Source of the DNA: Ruania albidiflava DSM 18029 | GTDB taxonomy: Bacteria > Actinomycetota > Actinomycetes > Actinomycetales > Beutenbergiaceae | Reading direction: 5' to 3' | Length of the DNA: 64,000 nt | Assembly (NCBI RefSeq): GCF_000421225.1 | Contig: NZ_ATWL01000003.1 | Span: 62,001-126,000 of the forward strand | In this document: piece after piece, positions 49,083-59,745 of the stretch | How the letters are laid out: each line of letters opens with the position of its first letter | Position numbering within the stretch: the first letter of the stretch is position 1 | The notes under the pieces: model-generated | Database searches by the model: none | What the model saw: only the letters and a program-made list of their open reading frames with translations | What the model was told of the DNA's origin: nothing | Program-made: the position numbers and the translations under genes

Positions 49083-50288
49083 ATGAGTCGTATCCAGTCG
49101 TGGCGGTCGGCGCCGTGGCGGGAGGCCACCCGCACCCTCTCCGCACCGCTGGCCGTGGTGGACCTGGACCGTTTCGATGCCAACGCCCGCGACCTGCTCG
49201 CTCGCGCCGGCGGGCTGCCGCTGCGCCTGGCCAGCAAGTCGGTGCGGGTGCGCCACCTGGTCCACCGTGCCCTGGACCTCGGGTTCACCGGGGTGATGGC
49301 CTACTCCCTGGCCGAGGCGATCTGGCTCGCCGAGGACGGTGTCGAGGACGTGCTGGTCGCCTACCCGAGCGTGGACACCGCTGCCCTGGTGCGCCTGGCC
49401 CGTAGCCCCCTCGCCCGGGAGCAGGTCACGCTCATGGTCGACGACGTCTCCCAGGTGGCGCTGATCGAGCGAGCCTTCATCCGTGCCGACTGGCCGGAGG
49501 GTCCGCCGGTGCAGGTGTGCCTGGACGTGGACGCCTCCCTGCGCCTGGGCCTCGGCGCCGCGCACGTGCACCTGGGTGTGCGCCGCTCCCCGGTGCGCAC
49601 CCCCGCCGAGGCGGTGACGCTGGCCCGCAGCGTGGAACGCACCGGCCGCCTGCAAGTGCGCGGGGTGATGTTCTACGAGGCGCAGGTGGCCGGGATGCCC
49701 GAGGCCGGGATCAAGGGCCCGGTGGTCCGGCTGGTCAAGGCCCTGTCGCTGCAGGAGCTGGCCGGCCGCCGGCCCGCAGTGGTGACGGCACTGGAGGAGC
49801 GCCTCGGCCGGCAGCTGCTGGTCAACGGCGGCGGCAGCGGTTCGGTGCAGCAGACGGCCACCGACCCCACGATCACGGAGATCACCGCCGGGTCCGGGCT
49901 GTACTGCCCCACGCTGTTCGACTCCTACTCCACGTTCACCCCCCGGCCGGCCGCGTTCTTCGGGCTGGACGTGGTACGCCGCCCGACCCGCGGTATCGTC
50001 ACCGCGTTCGGCGGCGGGTACGTCGCCTCCGGTCCGGCGCACCGCTCCCGGCTGCCGAGCGCGATCGACGGTGCCCGCCTGGTCGGCTCCGAGGGCGCCG
50101 GGGAGGTGCAGACACCGCTGCGCTACCCCCGCGGGCGGGACGGCGGCGCGATCGGCTCCCGCGTCTGGCTGCGGCATGCGAAGGCCGGGGAGATGATGGA
50201 ACGCTTCGATGCGGTGCACCTGGTGCGCGGCACCCGCATGGTCGAGACCGTCCGCACCTATCGTGGGGAGGGCAGGAATTTCGGCTGA
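49083..50288 (+). CDS. Amino acid deaminase/aldolase, alanine racemase-like fold
   Basis: This 401-residue PLP enzyme of the D-threonine aldolase/D-serine dehydratase fold has the internal aldimine Lys in PLRLASKSVRVRHLV near 40, a barrel with GVMFYEAQVAG, LLVNGGGSGSVQQTA and ITAGSGLYCPTLFDSY, and a C-terminal beta domain. It probably acts on a D-amino acid. ATG 49083 lies 7 bases after GAGAAT; an ATG at 49074 is an alternative. The neighbouring FAD oxidase shares the promoter gap. Confidence 0.85.
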   Translation: MSRIQSWRSAPWREATRTLSAPLAVVDLDRFDANARDLLARAGGLPLRLASKSVRVRHLVHRALDLGFTGVMAYSLAEAIWLAEDGVEDVLVAYPSVDTAALVRLARSPLAREQVTLMVDDVSQVALIERAFIRADWPEGPPVQVCLDVDASLRLGLGAAHVHLGVRRSPVRTPAEAVTLARSVERTGRLQVRGVMFYEAQVAGMPEAGIKGPVVRLVKALSLQELAGRRPAVVTALEERLGRQLLVNGGGSGSVQQTATDPTITEITAGSGLYCPTLFDSYSTFTPRPAAFFGLDVVRRPTRGIVTAFGGGYVASGPAHRSRLPSAIDGARLVGSEGAGEVQTPLRYPRGRDGGAIGSRVWLRHAKAGEMMERFDAVHLVRGTRMVETVRTYRGEGRNFG

Positions 50289-50339
50289 CCCGTAGCCGTT
50301 GGCCTCACCAGTTGCCGCGTCCGCCCGGAGAGGAGACCC

Positions 50340-50972
50340 GTGCCCGCATCCCCGTTCCGCCGCCCAGCGATGCTCAGTGACGAACGCGCCGCGCTGCTCC
50401 CCGGTGAACCGGACCCGGCCGAGCGCAACGACCTGGCGCACACCACGGCCACCGCACTGGTCTCCGGCGGCCGCGCCGGCGCCGACGACGCCGACCTGCA
50501 GCGCCGCCTGGTGCACCTGGTGGACGTGGAGGGCCTGGACCTGCTCGCCCAGCTGTGGTCGGCCAGCCCGGCGGAGACCCTGCCCGGGGCGCTGTGGCGG
50601 CTCTACCTGCTGCGCGAGTGGACCCGCCGGGATCCGCACACCATCGCCGAACGATACCGGTTGGGGTGCAGCCGCGCCGAGGTCTCCGAGGTGGTCGCCG
50701 GAGTAGTCAGCCCCCCGGGACCACAGGAGGTACGCGACCTCACCGACGCGGTGCTGCACGGGGTGTTCGGCGGCGACCTGGACGTGGCGCTGGACCGGGC
50801 TGCGGCGTTCCTGCACGTGCTCGTGGCCGGGACGGCACTGGATGCCGACTGGGTGGAGGACGCCGACGCCGGCGGAGCCGACCGGCTCACCCGGCGCGCT
50901 GGTGCACTGCAGTCCACCGCCGAGGACCTGCAGCAGGCCGCCGCGCTGTGGCGGGCCGGGAAGCTGGACTGA
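50340..50972 (+). CDS. Conserved actinobacterial hypothetical protein
   Basis: This 210-residue, all-helical, acidic protein without signal or membrane helix has a central GALWRLYLLREWTRRDPHTI followed by AERYRLGCSRAEVSEVVAGV. I know this as a conserved actinobacterial protein, sometimes mis-named an RNA polymerase beta subunit, near mshD-type loci. The C-terminal AGALQSTAEDLQQAAALWR is a helix. The GTG follows GGAGAGGAGA. Only 3 bases separate it from mshD, so they are co-transcribed. Function unknown. Confidence 0.7.
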   Translation: MPASPFRRPAMLSDERAALLPGEPDPAERNDLAHTTATALVSGGRAGADDADLQRRLVHLVDVEGLDLLAQLWSASPAETLPGALWRLYLLREWTRRDPHTIAERYRLGCSRAEVSEVVAGVVSPPGPQEVRDLTDAVLHGVFGGDLDVALDRAAAFLHVLVAGTALDADWVEDADAGGADRLTRRAGALQSTAEDLQQAAALWRAGKLD

Positions 50973-50975
50973 AGA

Positions 50976-52019
50976 GTGCACGACGGCGCAGCGCACCCGG
51001 GCGAGCCCGCGCTGACCGGGGTGGGTCGGTCAGGTCCCACACCCGGGGACGGCGCAGCGCACCCGGGCGAGCCGGTCCTCACCCGCCTCAGCCGGTTGGC
51101 TCCCGGCCAGGCCGAGGCGGTCACCCACCTGGCGCAGGCCGTCACCGCCGCCGACGGCTACGAGGCATTCTCCGAGCAGATGCTGCTCAACCTCACCGAC
51201 GACCACCGCGAGGTCACCCACCTGCTGCTCACCGCGCCCGCAGGCTCGGGGACCGCGGGAACAGTGGCACCCACCCTGCCCGGAACGACCCCGGACCAGG
51301 GTGACGCACAGGGAGAGGCGAGCTCCGCCGTCGACCTGCTCGGCTACGCCCAGATCGACGGCGGTGCCGCCGAGCTGGCCATCCATCCCGACCACCGCCG
51401 CCGCGGACTGGGCCGGCGGCTGGTCACCGCAGTGCTGACCGAACCGCAGGTGCGCCTCTGGGCGCACGGTGAGCTGCCGGCTGCCGCAGCGCTCGCCGAA
51501 CAGCTCGACCTGGTGCGGGTGCGCGACCTGTGGCTGATGAGCGCCCCACCGCCGGCCGAGCCGCCGCAGGTGCCCACCCGCACCGACATCCACGTGCGCA
51601 CCTTCACCACCGGGCAGGACGAGGACGCCTGGCTGGCGGTGAACGCCCGCGCGTTCGCCGACCACCCTGAGCAGGGCCGCCTCACCCGCGCGGACCTGGA
51701 CGCCCGGATGGCCCAGCCCTGGTTCGACCCGTCGATGTTCTTCCTCGCCGAGGAGGTGTCCAGCAGGCGGCTGCTGGGCAGCCTGTGGGTGAAGATCGAG
51801 GGAACAGTCGGGGAGATCTACGCCCTCGGCGTGCACCCGGATGCGCAGGGCCGCGGTGTGGGCGGGCTGCTCACCGCCCATGCGATGGCCGCGTTGGCCG
51901 GTGCCGGCCTGGACCGGCTCGAGCTGTACGTGGAGGGCGAGAACACCGCGGCGATCCGCACCTACACGCGGGTGGGGTTCGCCAAGGAGCGCGCCGACGT
52001 GCAGTATGCCCGGCGCTGA
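50976..52019 (+). CDS. mshD: Mycothiol synthase MshD
   Basis: This 347-residue tandem-GNAT enzyme acetylates Cys-GlcN-Ins with acetyl-CoA to complete mycothiol, the actinobacterial redox thiol. The first GNAT half has [20 protein letters not shown]; the second, catalytic half has [20 protein letters not shown] and [19 protein letters not shown]. The N-terminal 35 residues include an odd duplication ([12 protein letters not shown] and [12 protein letters not shown]), from a 26-base direct repeat at 50982 and 51048, and are probably dispensable. The GTG start has GAAGAG just upstream. Confidence 0.92.
   Translation: MHDGAAHPGEPALTGVGRSGPTPGDGAAHPGEPVLTRLSRLAPGQAEAVTHLAQAVTAADGYEAFSEQMLLNLTDDHREVTHLLLTAPAGSGTAGTVAPTLPGTTPDQGDAQGEASSAVDLLGYAQIDGGAAELAIHPDHRRRGLGRRLVTAVLTEPQVRLWAHGELPAAAALAEQLDLVRVRDLWLMSAPPPAEPPQVPTRTDIHVRTFTTGQDEDAWLAVNARAFADHPEQGRLTRADLDARMAQPWFDPSMFFLAEEVSSRRLLGSLWVKIEGTVGEIYALGVHPDAQGRGVGGLLTAHAMAALAGAGLDRLELYVEGENTAAIRTYTRVGFAKERADVQYARR
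50982..51073 (+). repeat. 26-base direct repeat within the mshD 5' end
   Basis: The 26-base unit starting GACGGCGCAGCGCACCC occurs at 50982-51007 and 51048-51073, 66 bases (22 codons) apart, so it is in frame. It duplicates a short Gly/Pro/His peptide before the first GNAT domain. A recent tandem duplication is the simplest cause. Confidence 0.7.
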
Positions 52020-52111
52020 CGGCACCCGGTTGGCCGGCATCCTTCGCTGACGGTGCACAGCGGGCGGGCCGGCTGCGAAGCGGTGGCAGCAGCCGGTGCG
52101 AAGGTGCCAAC

Positions 52112-54316
52112 ATGGGCCTCATGAGCACGCAGACCGGGGACGAGTCGACTCCAGGCACCCTGACCGCCGAGCTGGAGCAGGCGGCGGACCAGGAGCTGCC
52201 CGAGGGCCGGTTCGCCGACCGGGAGCTGAGCTGGTTGCAGTTCAACGAGCGAGTGCTCGAGCTCGCCGAGGACGACGGTCTGCCGCTGCTGGAGCGGGTG
52301 CGGTTCCTGGCGATCTTCGCCTCCAACCTGGACGAGTTCTTCATGGTCCGGGTGGCCGGGCTGAAGCGGCGCATCGCCACCGGGATGGCCGTCACCGCCG
52401 CCTCTGGGTTGCTGCCCCGGCAGGTGCTGGAGATGATCTCGGTCAAGGCGCACGAGCTCGCCGCGCGCCACGCCGCCGTGTTCGCCGAACAGGTGCAGCC
52501 GGCGCTCGCCGCCGAGGGGATCACCCTGGTGCACTTCGAGGCGCTGCACGACAGCGAGAAGGAGCGGCTGCACAAGTACTTCCGGAAGATGATCTTCCCG
52601 GTGCTCACCCCGCTGGCCGTGGACCCCGCGCACCCGTTCCCCTACATCTCCGGGCTGTCGCTGAACCTCGCGGTGATGGTGCGCAACCCGAACACCGGCA
52701 AGGAGCACTTCGCCCGGGTGAAGGTGCCGCCGCTGCTACCGCGGTTCATCGCTGTGGACGCCCGCGGGCGACCGCACCGGCCCGAGGACGCGCCCGACGA
52801 CGACGGGTTCCGTTCCTTCGTGCCGCTGGAGGATGTCATCTCCTCCTTCCTCTACTACCTGTTCCCCGGGATGGAGGTGGTGGAGCACCACGTGTTCCGG
52901 GTGACCCGGAACGAAGACCTGGAGGTGGAGGAGGACGACGCCGAGAACATCCTCAAGGCGCTGGAGAAGGAGCTGCTGCGGCGCAGGTTCGGGCCCGCGG
53001 TGCGCCTGGAGCTGGCACAGGGGTTCACCCCGCGGCTACGGGACCTGCTCATCGGTGAGCTCGGCATCGCTGAGACCGATGTCTACGAGCTCCCCTCTCC
53101 GCTGGACCTGACCGGGCTGAACCTGGTGGCCGACCTGGAGCGCCCGGAGCTGCACTATCCGCAGCACCTGGCCTCCACCGCCCGTGGGCTGGCCGAGGTG
53201 GAGAGCGCCAAACCGGTGGACATGTTCGGCGCCATCCGGGCCCGGGACATCCTGCTGCACCACCCGTACGACTCCTTCTCCACCAGCGTGCAGCAGTTCC
53301 TCGCCCAAGCGGCCACCGACCCGCAGGTGCTGGCGATCAAGGTCACCCTGTACCGCACCTCCGGTGACTCCCCGATCGTGGACTCGCTGATCGACGCTGC
53401 TGAGGCCGGCAAGCAGGTGCTGGCGATCGTGGAGATCAAGGCCCGTTTCGACGAGGAGGCGAACATCTCCTGGGCGCGCAAGCTGGAACGCGCCGGGGTG
53501 CATGTGGTCTACGGCATCGTCGGGCTGAAGACGCACTGCAAGCTCACCCTGGTGGTGCGCCAGGAACCGGACGGTCTGCGCCGCTACTGCCACATCGGCA
53601 CCGGCAACTACAACCCGAAGACCGCCCGGATGTACGAGGACCACGGGCTGCTCACCTGCGACCCCGACGTCGGCCAGGACCTCACCCGGCTGTTCAACCA
53701 GCTCTCCGGCTACGCCCCGCGGAGCAAGTTCCACCGGCTCCTGGTGGCGCCGCGCTCGGTGCGCCGGGGCCTGATCGAGCGTATCGAGCGGGAGACCGCG
53801 GCTGCTGAGGCCGGCCGGCCCGCCTGGGTGAAGATGAAGCTCAACGCGGTGGTGGACGAGGAGACCATCGACGCGCTCTACCGTGCCTCCCGCGCCGGGG
53901 TGCAGGTGGACCTGGTGGTCCGCGGCATCTGTGCGATCAAGACCGGCGTGCCGGGGCTGAGCGAGAACATCCGGGTACGGTCCATCCTCGGCCGGTTCCT
54001 GGAGCACTCCCGGGTGTATGCGTTCGCCGCCGACGGCGACCCGGAGGTGTTCATCGGCTCAGCAGACCTGATGCACCGGAACCTGGACCGCCGGGTGGAG
54101 GTGCTGGTGCGGGTCACCGACCCCGGTCAGGTGGAGGACCTGCTCGGGCTGCTCGACCTGTCCATGGCGCAGAGCACGTCTTCCTGGCACCTGGCGACCG
54201 ACGAGGACGGTGAACCGGTGTGGCAGCGCCACCATCTCGACGACGACGGCCGCAGGCTGCTGGACCTGCACGAGCACCTGATGTCCACGCACCGCCGACG
54301 CCTCACGGACCGCTGA
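52112..54316 (+). CDS. ppk1: Polyphosphate kinase 1 (RNA degradosome type)
   Basis: This 734-residue PPK1 reversibly polymerises ATP gamma-phosphate into polyphosphate. N domain: [20 protein letters not shown] then [20 protein letters not shown]. Head domain near 125-330. The C1/C2 phospholipase-D-like halves carry [13 protein letters not shown] with the phosphorylated His near 475, [20 protein letters not shown] and the second [19 protein letters not shown]. It starts at ATG 52112 (AAGG 7 bases upstream) or ATG 52121. Its end is 1 base from the NUDIX gene. It belongs with the Pst and Pit genes in phosphate storage. Confidence 0.95.
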   Translation: MGLMSTQTGDESTPGTLTAELEQAADQELPEGRFADRELSWLQFNERVLELAEDDGLPLLERVRFLAIFASNLDEFFMVRVAGLKRRIATGMAVTAASGLLPRQVLEMISVKAHELAARHAAVFAEQVQPALAAEGITLVHFEALHDSEKERLHKYFRKMIFPVLTPLAVDPAHPFPYISGLSLNLAVMVRNPNTGKEHFARVKVPPLLPRFIAVDARGRPHRPEDAPDDDGFRSFVPLEDVISSFLYYLFPGMEVVEHHVFRVTRNEDLEVEEDDAENILKALEKELLRRRFGPAVRLELAQGFTPRLRDLLIGELGIAETDVYELPSPLDLTGLNLVADLERPELHYPQHLASTARGLAEVESAKPVDMFGAIRARDILLHHPYDSFSTSVQQFLAQAATDPQVLAIKVTLYRTSGDSPIVDSLIDAAEAGKQVLAIVEIKARFDEEANISWARKLERAGVHVVYGIVGLKTHCKLTLVVRQEPDGLRRYCHIGTGNYNPKTARMYEDHGLLTCDPDVGQDLTRLFNQLSGYAPRSKFHRLLVAPRSVRRGLIERIERETAAAEAGRPAWVKMKLNAVVDEETIDALYRASRAGVQVDLVVRGICAIKTGVPGLSENIRVRSILGRFLEHSRVYAFAADGDPEVFIGSADLMHRNLDRRVEVLVRVTDPGQVEDLLGLLDLSMAQSTSSWHLATDEDGEPVWQRHHLDDDGRRLLDLHEHLMSTHRRRLTDR

Positions 54317-54317
54317 G

Positions 54318-55301
54318 ATGAGCAAGTCGCGTCGCGAGGTGCTCGCGGCGGGAGCCGTGGTGTGGCGGGTGACCGGCCGCCGTCTGGAGGTGCTGCTGAT
54401 CCACCGGCCCCGGTATGACGACTGGTCCTGGCCCAAGGGCAAGCTGGACAGCAAGGACGAGCCGCTGCCGATGTGCGCGGTCCGTGAGGTGCAGGAGGAG
54501 ACCGGGGTACCGGTGCTCCTTGGTGCCAAGCTGCCGACTGTCCGGTACAAGCTGCCCGGCGGGGTGAAGAAGGTGTGTCACTACTGGGCCGCCACTCCGC
54601 TGGATCCGGAGGGACCGGCCGCCGGTGCGCTGCGGGCCCGCGGCACGATCAAGGAGTGCTCGAAGAACGAGGTGGACGAGGTCCGCTGGGTGGAGGCGCG
54701 CAAGGCTGCCAAGCTGCTTACCCGCCCTGACGACGTCGAACCCTTGGGTGTGCTGAGGGATATGTTCGAAGAGGACATGTTGCGCACCTGGACGCTGCTG
54801 GTGGTCCGGCACGGTCGGGCGAAGAAGCGTTCGGCCTGGGAGGACGGGGAGGCTACCCGACCGCTCACCCCCGCCGGCCGGCGGCAGAGCAACGGCCTGG
54901 TGCCGATCCTGGCGGCGTTCGGGGTGCAGGAGGTGATCTCCTCCCCGTGGGAGCGGTGCGCTGCCACAGTGCGCCCGTTCGCCGAGGCCAGCGACAACCA
55001 CGTGGTGCTCGCCCCGGAGATCACCGAGTCCGCGGCGAAGAAGCGACCCGCCGGCGTGCGGGCACTGGTCGATGACCTGCTCGCCCGCCCCCGGGAGGTC
55101 ACCGCCGTGTGCACGCACCGGCCGGTGCTGCCGTTCGTGCTCGAGGCGATCAGCAAGCGCAGCCCGCACCGGGTGGTCAAGCGGCTGCCGAAGGAGAACC
55201 CGTACCTGCGCACCGCCGAGGTGCTGGTGCTGCACATGGCCCGGCGCAACCATCGCCGGGCCCGGGTGGTGTCGGTCGAGACCTACCGCCCACCCAGCTG
55301 A
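54318..55301 (+). CDS. NUDIX hydrolase fused to histidine phosphatase (MutT1-like)
   Basis: This 327-residue two-domain enzyme has an N-terminal NUDIX domain with the box GKLDSKDEPLPMCAVREVQEETG (G-x5-E-x7-REUxEE-type, near 41-63) and a C-terminal phosphoglycerate-mutase-type phosphatase with LLVVRHGRAKKR near 161 and CTHRPVLPFVLEA near 260. It is the same architecture as mycobacterial MutT1, which hydrolyses 8-oxo-dGTP and diadenosine polyphosphates. The ATG is 1 base after the ppk1 stop with GGACCGCTGAG upstream, so the two are co-expressed. It ends just before a strong palindrome. Confidence 0.92.
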   Translation: MSKSRREVLAAGAVVWRVTGRRLEVLLIHRPRYDDWSWPKGKLDSKDEPLPMCAVREVQEETGVPVLLGAKLPTVRYKLPGGVKKVCHYWAATPLDPEGPAAGALRARGTIKECSKNEVDEVRWVEARKAAKLLTRPDDVEPLGVLRDMFEEDMLRTWTLLVVRHGRAKKRSAWEDGEATRPLTPAGRRQSNGLVPILAAFGVQEVISSPWERCAATVRPFAEASDNHVVLAPEITESAAKKRPAGVRALVDDLLARPREVTAVCTHRPVLPFVLEAISKRSPHRVVKRLPKENPYLRTAEVLVLHMARRNHRRARVVSVETYRPPS

Positions 55302-55308
55302 CCCCTCA

Positions 55309-55370
55309 TCGCGAACGCCCTGCTTCGCGGTCTCTGAACCGATTCACCTCGCGAAGCAGGGCGTTCGCGA
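55309..55370. terminator. CGCGAACGC palindrome, copy 2
   Basis: The 21-base arms at 55309-55329 and 55350-55370 are exact complements (TCGCGAACGCCC...). The loop contains TGAACCGATTCA (55335-55346), again an inner palindrome with central CG. It starts 7 bases after the NUDIX stop. The same layout appears at 47609. Confidence 0.6.
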
Positions 55371-55387
55371 CCACTTGGGCGGCAGGT

Positions 55388-55442
55388 GTTCACCTGCTGT
55401 TCACCCAAACTCGGCGACCCGGTCACCCGCGTTCCTTAGCGT
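55388..55442 (+). promoter_or_regulatory. Pho box and promoter of pstS
   Basis: GTTCACC at 55388-55394 and 55399-55405, exactly 11 bases apart, plus GGTCACC at 55421-55427, three 11-base steps from the first. This is the actinobacterial PhoP direct-repeat operator. TAGCGT (55437-55442) lies just downstream as -10, the arrangement expected for activation in phosphate starvation. Confidence 0.85.
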
Positions 55443-55503
55443 CGGCACTGGCTGCACTGACAGAGCGCAGCACCTGACACCGACCAGGAGACGAGAAACG
55501 AAC

Positions 55504-56613
55504 GTGACACGTGTGATCAGCCGCCGCCTGGCGGGTATCTCGGCGCTCGGCGCACTCGCACTGACGCTCACCGCCTGCGGTGGCGGCTCCCAGGCTGCCG
55601 ATGGCAGCGATTCCGGCGACGAGCTGACCGGTACGATCGCCGGCTCCGGTGCCAGCTCCCAGGAGAACGCCGTGCAGGGGTGGATCGCTGGGTTCATGGA
55701 GACCAACCCGGGTGCCTCGGTCAGCTACGACCCCACCGGGTCGGGCACCGGCCGGGAGCAGTTCATCAACGGCACGGTGCAGTTCGCCGGCTCGGACGCC
55801 GCGATGGACGCCGAGGAGCTGGCCGCCGCCCAGGAGCGCTGCGGTGGCGACGTGCTCGAGCTGCCCCTGTACATCAGCCCGATCGCCGTGATCTACAACC
55901 TGCCCGGGCTGAACGACACCCACCTGAACCTCTCCCCGAGCGTGATCGCGCAGATCTTCTCCGGCGAGATCACTGCCTGGGACGATCCGGCGATCGCCGA
56001 GACGAACCCGGACGTAGACCTGCCCGACCTGCCGATCATCCCGGTGAACCGGTCCGACGACTCCGGCACCACGGAGAACCTCACCGAGTACCTGGCCGCC
56101 GCCGCCCCTGAGGACTGGAGCCACGAGCCCGCCGGCCTCTGGCCGATCGAGGGCACCCAGTCCGGGGCGCAGACCTCCGGGATGCTCGAAGTGGTCGGCG
56201 GCGCCGAGGGCACCATCGGCTATGCCGACGCCTCCCGCGTGGGCGACCTCGGTTCGGTCGCGGTCGGTGTGGGCGAGGAGTTCGTGCCGTTCTCCCCGGA
56301 GGCCGCCGCCGCCGTGGTGGACGTCTCCCCGCCGGCCGAGGATGCCAGCGACACCATCCTGACCATCGACCTGGCCCGGGACACCGAGGCCTCCGGCGCC
56401 TACCCGATCGTGCTGGTCTCCTACTCGATCGCCTGCCAGAGCTACGAGTCGGCCGAGCACGCCGAGGTGGTGCAGGGCTACCTCAGCTACGTCGCCTCCG
56501 AGGAGGGGCAGCAGCGCGCCGCACAACCGGACGTGGCCGGAGCCGCCCCGATCTCCGGTGACCTGCGCGAGCGGGTCGAGGCAGCGATCGAGGGCATCTC
56601 GGCCGCCGGCTGA
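55504..56613 (+). CDS. pstS: Phosphate-binding lipoprotein PstS
   Basis: This 369-residue high-affinity phosphate-binding component of the Pst ABC importer has a lipobox LTLTAC with Cys25. Phosphate-binding segments are IAGSGASSQENAVQGW, SVSYDPTGSGTGREQF, VQFAGSDAAMD and VNRSDDSGTTENLTEYL. GTG 55504 has AGGAGACGAG upstream. It is induced through the Pho box. A strong hairpin directly after the stop probably sets higher expression of pstS than of the downstream pstCAB. Confidence 0.95.
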   Translation: MTRVISRRLAGISALGALALTLTACGGGSQAADGSDSGDELTGTIAGSGASSQENAVQGWIAGFMETNPGASVSYDPTGSGTGREQFINGTVQFAGSDAAMDAEELAAAQERCGGDVLELPLYISPIAVIYNLPGLNDTHLNLSPSVIAQIFSGEITAWDDPAIAETNPDVDLPDLPIIPVNRSDDSGTTENLTEYLAAAAPEDWSHEPAGLWPIEGTQSGAQTSGMLEVVGGAEGTIGYADASRVGDLGSVAVGVGEEFVPFSPEAAAAVVDVSPPAEDASDTILTIDLARDTEASGAYPIVLVSYSIACQSYESAEHAEVVQGYLSYVASEEGQQRAAQPDVAGAAPISGDLRERVEAAIEGISAAG

Positions 56614-56620
56614 CGCCCCC

Positions 56621-56651
56621 GGGGCCGTACCGGCAGACCCGGTACGGCCCC
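56621..56651 (+). terminator. Partial terminator between pstS and pstC
   Basis: GGGGCCGTACCGG (56621-56633) pairs perfectly with CCGGTACGGCCCC (56639-56651), loop CAGAC. There is no U-tract and pstC follows 32 bases later, so it likely attenuates or protects the pstS mRNA 3' end. Confidence 0.65.
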
Positions 56652-56683
56652 TCGTGTGCCCGCTGGAGACCATGGAGAACCAC

Positions 56684-57709
56684 GTGACCGCCACCCAGAA
56701 CGCCGAACCGAAGCCCGGCAGGAGCGGCGCCAGCAGTGCTGCGGACACCACCAGCACGGCCGGCGCCGCCGCGCTGCCGCGCACCGGGAGCTCCGGGCGT
56801 CTGGGCAACCGCATCTTCGCCGGGCTGTCCACCGGAAGCGGCGTCCTCATCCTGGTGATCCTCGCCGCGGTCGCCGCCTTCCTGCTCTACCGGGCCTGGC
56901 CCGCGCTCACCGCAGGAGCCGACACCTTCGCCGAGGTGGACTTCATGTCCGGCCGCGGCCTGTGGGCGTGGGTGGCCCCGCTGGTGTTCGGCACAGTGCT
57001 CTCCTCGGTGCTGGCGCTGGTAGTTGCCGTGCCGCTGAGCATCGGCATCGCCCTGTTCATCTCGCACTACGCGCCGCGCCGGCTGGCCCAGCTGCTCGGC
57101 TATGTGATCGACCTGCTCGCCGCGATCCCCTCGGTGATCTTCGGCCTGTGGGGCATCCAGTGGCTGATGCCGCTGGTCAGCCCGGTGTTCACCTGGCTGA
57201 GCACCCGGCTGGGGTTCATCCCGCTGTTCGCCGGCTACCAGGCACCGGCCCGCAACATCATGACCGCTGGTCTGGTGCTGGCGGTGATGATCCTGCCGAT
57301 CATCACCGCCACCATCCGCGAGGTGTTCCTGCAGACCCCGCGGCTGCACGAGGAGGCATCGCTGGCCCTGGGCGCCACCCGCTGGGAGATGATCCGCCAG
57401 GCGGTGCTGCCGTTCGGTCGCTCCGGCATCATCTCCGCCGCGATGCTCGGACTGGGCCGGGCGCTCGGGGAGACGATGGCGGTGCTGATGGTGCTCTCCC
57501 CGGGATATGCGATCAACCTCTTCCTGCTGCAGCCCGGCCAGCACCAGTCGATCGCCGCGAACATCGCCAGCCACCTGCCCGAGGCCGGCAGCACCGGGGT
57601 GGACGCACTGATCGCCTCGGGCCTGATCCTGTTCGCCGTGACCTTCGGCGTGAACCTCATCGCCCGGTGGGTCATCAACCGCCGGGCCGAGTTCTCCGGA
57701 GCCAACTGA
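56684..57709 (+). CDS. pstC: Phosphate ABC permease PstC
   Basis: This 341-residue Pst membrane subunit has a long polar N-terminus, then six helices. The conserved LHEEASLALGATRWEMIRQAVLP is the ATPase-coupling loop. LGLGRALGETMAVLMV follows, typical of PstC. GTG 56684 has GGAG 8 bases upstream; ATG 56672 is equally possible. The stop overlaps the pstA start (TGATG). Confidence 0.94.
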   Translation: MTATQNAEPKPGRSGASSAADTTSTAGAAALPRTGSSGRLGNRIFAGLSTGSGVLILVILAAVAAFLLYRAWPALTAGADTFAEVDFMSGRGLWAWVAPLVFGTVLSSVLALVVAVPLSIGIALFISHYAPRRLAQLLGYVIDLLAAIPSVIFGLWGIQWLMPLVSPVFTWLSTRLGFIPLFAGYQAPARNIMTAGLVLAVMILPIITATIREVFLQTPRLHEEASLALGATRWEMIRQAVLPFGRSGIISAAMLGLGRALGETMAVLMVLSPGYAINLFLLQPGQHQSIAANIASHLPEAGSTGVDALIASGLILFAVTFGVNLIARWVINRRAEFSGAN

Positions 57710-58758
57710 TGTCCGTCCTCGCCCCGCCGCTGCCCGTGCGCCGCAGCCGCAAGCTCGCCCGCTGGGCGCCCTACGCTGTGCTCGCCGGGTCAGCGGCATT
57801 CTCCGCCGGGCTGCTCGCGCTGCTGACCACGGTGACCATCGCGGGACTGTTCGCGCTCACCGCGGTGAGCTACGCCGTCGCCATCACCACCCTCTCCCGG
57901 GTGGTGGAAGGCCCCAGGTGGGCCAAGGACCGGCTCGCGACGGCGTTGGTCACCCTGGCCTTCCTGCTCGCCCTCATCCCACTCGTCTCGCTGCTGGCGA
58001 TCGTGGTGGGCGACGGGCTGGGCGGCTTCAGCTGGGACTTCCTGTCCACCGACATGGTCGGCGTGTTCGGCTCGATGACCAGCGGCGGAGCGCTGCACGC
58101 CATCATCGGCACGGTCTACGTGACCGGCATCGCCTCGCTGGTCTCCATCCCGCTGGGCATCTTCACGGCCATCTACCTGGTGGAGTACGGGCAGGGCCGG
58201 CTCAAGCGGGGCATCACCCTGCTGGTAGACGTGATGACCGGGATCCCCTCGATCGTCGCCGGGCTGTTCGCCTACACGGTGTTCCTGGTGCTCTTCGGTC
58301 CGGCATACAAGTCCGCGCTCATCGGCGGGGTGGCGCTCGCGGTGCTGATGACGCCGGTGGTGATCCGCAGCGTGGAGGAGATGCTCCGGTTGGTGCCGAA
58401 CGAGCTCCGTGAGGCCTCCTACGCTCTCGGTGTGCCGAAGTGGTTGACCGTCGTCAAGGTCGTGCTGCGCACCTCGGTGGCCGGGATCACCACCGGCGTG
58501 ATGATCGCCATCGCCCGGGTGATCGGTGAGACGGCGCCGTTGCTGATGACCGTCGGTATCGCCCAGAACGTCAACTGGGACGCCTTCGACGGCCGGATCG
58601 CCACCCTCCCGGTGTTCGTCTACCGGCAGTACGCCCAGGGTGGGGTGGCCGCCGACCGGGCCTGGGCCGGGGCGCTCACGCTGATCATCATCGTGATGCT
58701 GCTGAACCTGATCGCGCGGCTGGTCAGCCGCTACTTCGCCCCGAAGGGAGCCCGCTGA
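57709..58758 (+). CDS. pstA: Phosphate ABC permease PstA
   Basis: This 349-residue second Pst permease has an extra N-terminal pair of helices (about 20-65) before the family core starting [15 protein letters not shown]. The coupling loop [21 protein letters not shown] and [19 protein letters not shown] are diagnostic. It is translationally coupled to pstC; pstB follows 25 bases later. Confidence 0.94.
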   Translation: MSVLAPPLPVRRSRKLARWAPYAVLAGSAAFSAGLLALLTTVTIAGLFALTAVSYAVAITTLSRVVEGPRWAKDRLATALVTLAFLLALIPLVSLLAIVVGDGLGGFSWDFLSTDMVGVFGSMTSGGALHAIIGTVYVTGIASLVSIPLGIFTAIYLVEYGQGRLKRGITLLVDVMTGIPSIVAGLFAYTVFLVLFGPAYKSALIGGVALAVLMTPVVIRSVEEMLRLVPNELREASYALGVPKWLTVVKVVLRTSVAGITTGVMIAIARVIGETAPLLMTVGIAQNVNWDAFDGRIATLPVFVYRQYAQGGVAADRAWAGALTLIIIVMLLNLIARLVSRYFAPKGAR

Positions 58759-58783
58759 GCACCGAGCGGGGAGAGGAAGACTG

Positions 58784-59563
<780 letters not shown>

Positions 59564-59618
59564 CGGCTGGTTCGGCTGACCGCAGGCGGCGGCTGACGGC
59601 TGCGCCGGACTGCGCCGC

Positions 59619-59701
59619 GTCGATACCTCCTGCGCCAAGGCGATACCGCAGAGCACTACCCCACGGGCCAGGTATCGACTGCATCGATCCAGCCCGTGGG
59701 G
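59619..59701. repeat. CGATACC dispersed repeat, copy B
   Basis: CGATACC boxes at 59621 and 59641, GTATCG at 59672, TCGAT at 59684, the same spacings as at 17456. GTCGATACCT (59619-59628) pairs with AGGTATCGAC (59670-59679), and CCCCACGGGC (59659-59668) with GCCCGTGGGG (59692-59701). Arm bases differ from copy A but still pair. It lies between the convergent pstB and septum-formation genes. Confidence 0.65.
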
Positions 59702-59745
59702 TGCGGCTACAGGTCAACCGGCTGGAGCCCGGTCACCGGGTCGGC

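Noticed and set aside
47685-50996. A 1103-codon minus-strand frame running through the PLP enzyme and the next gene
   Set aside because: Only the part below 49034 is the FAD oxidase. The rest is antisense to the deaminase/aldolase gene, which has convincing family motifs on the plus strand.
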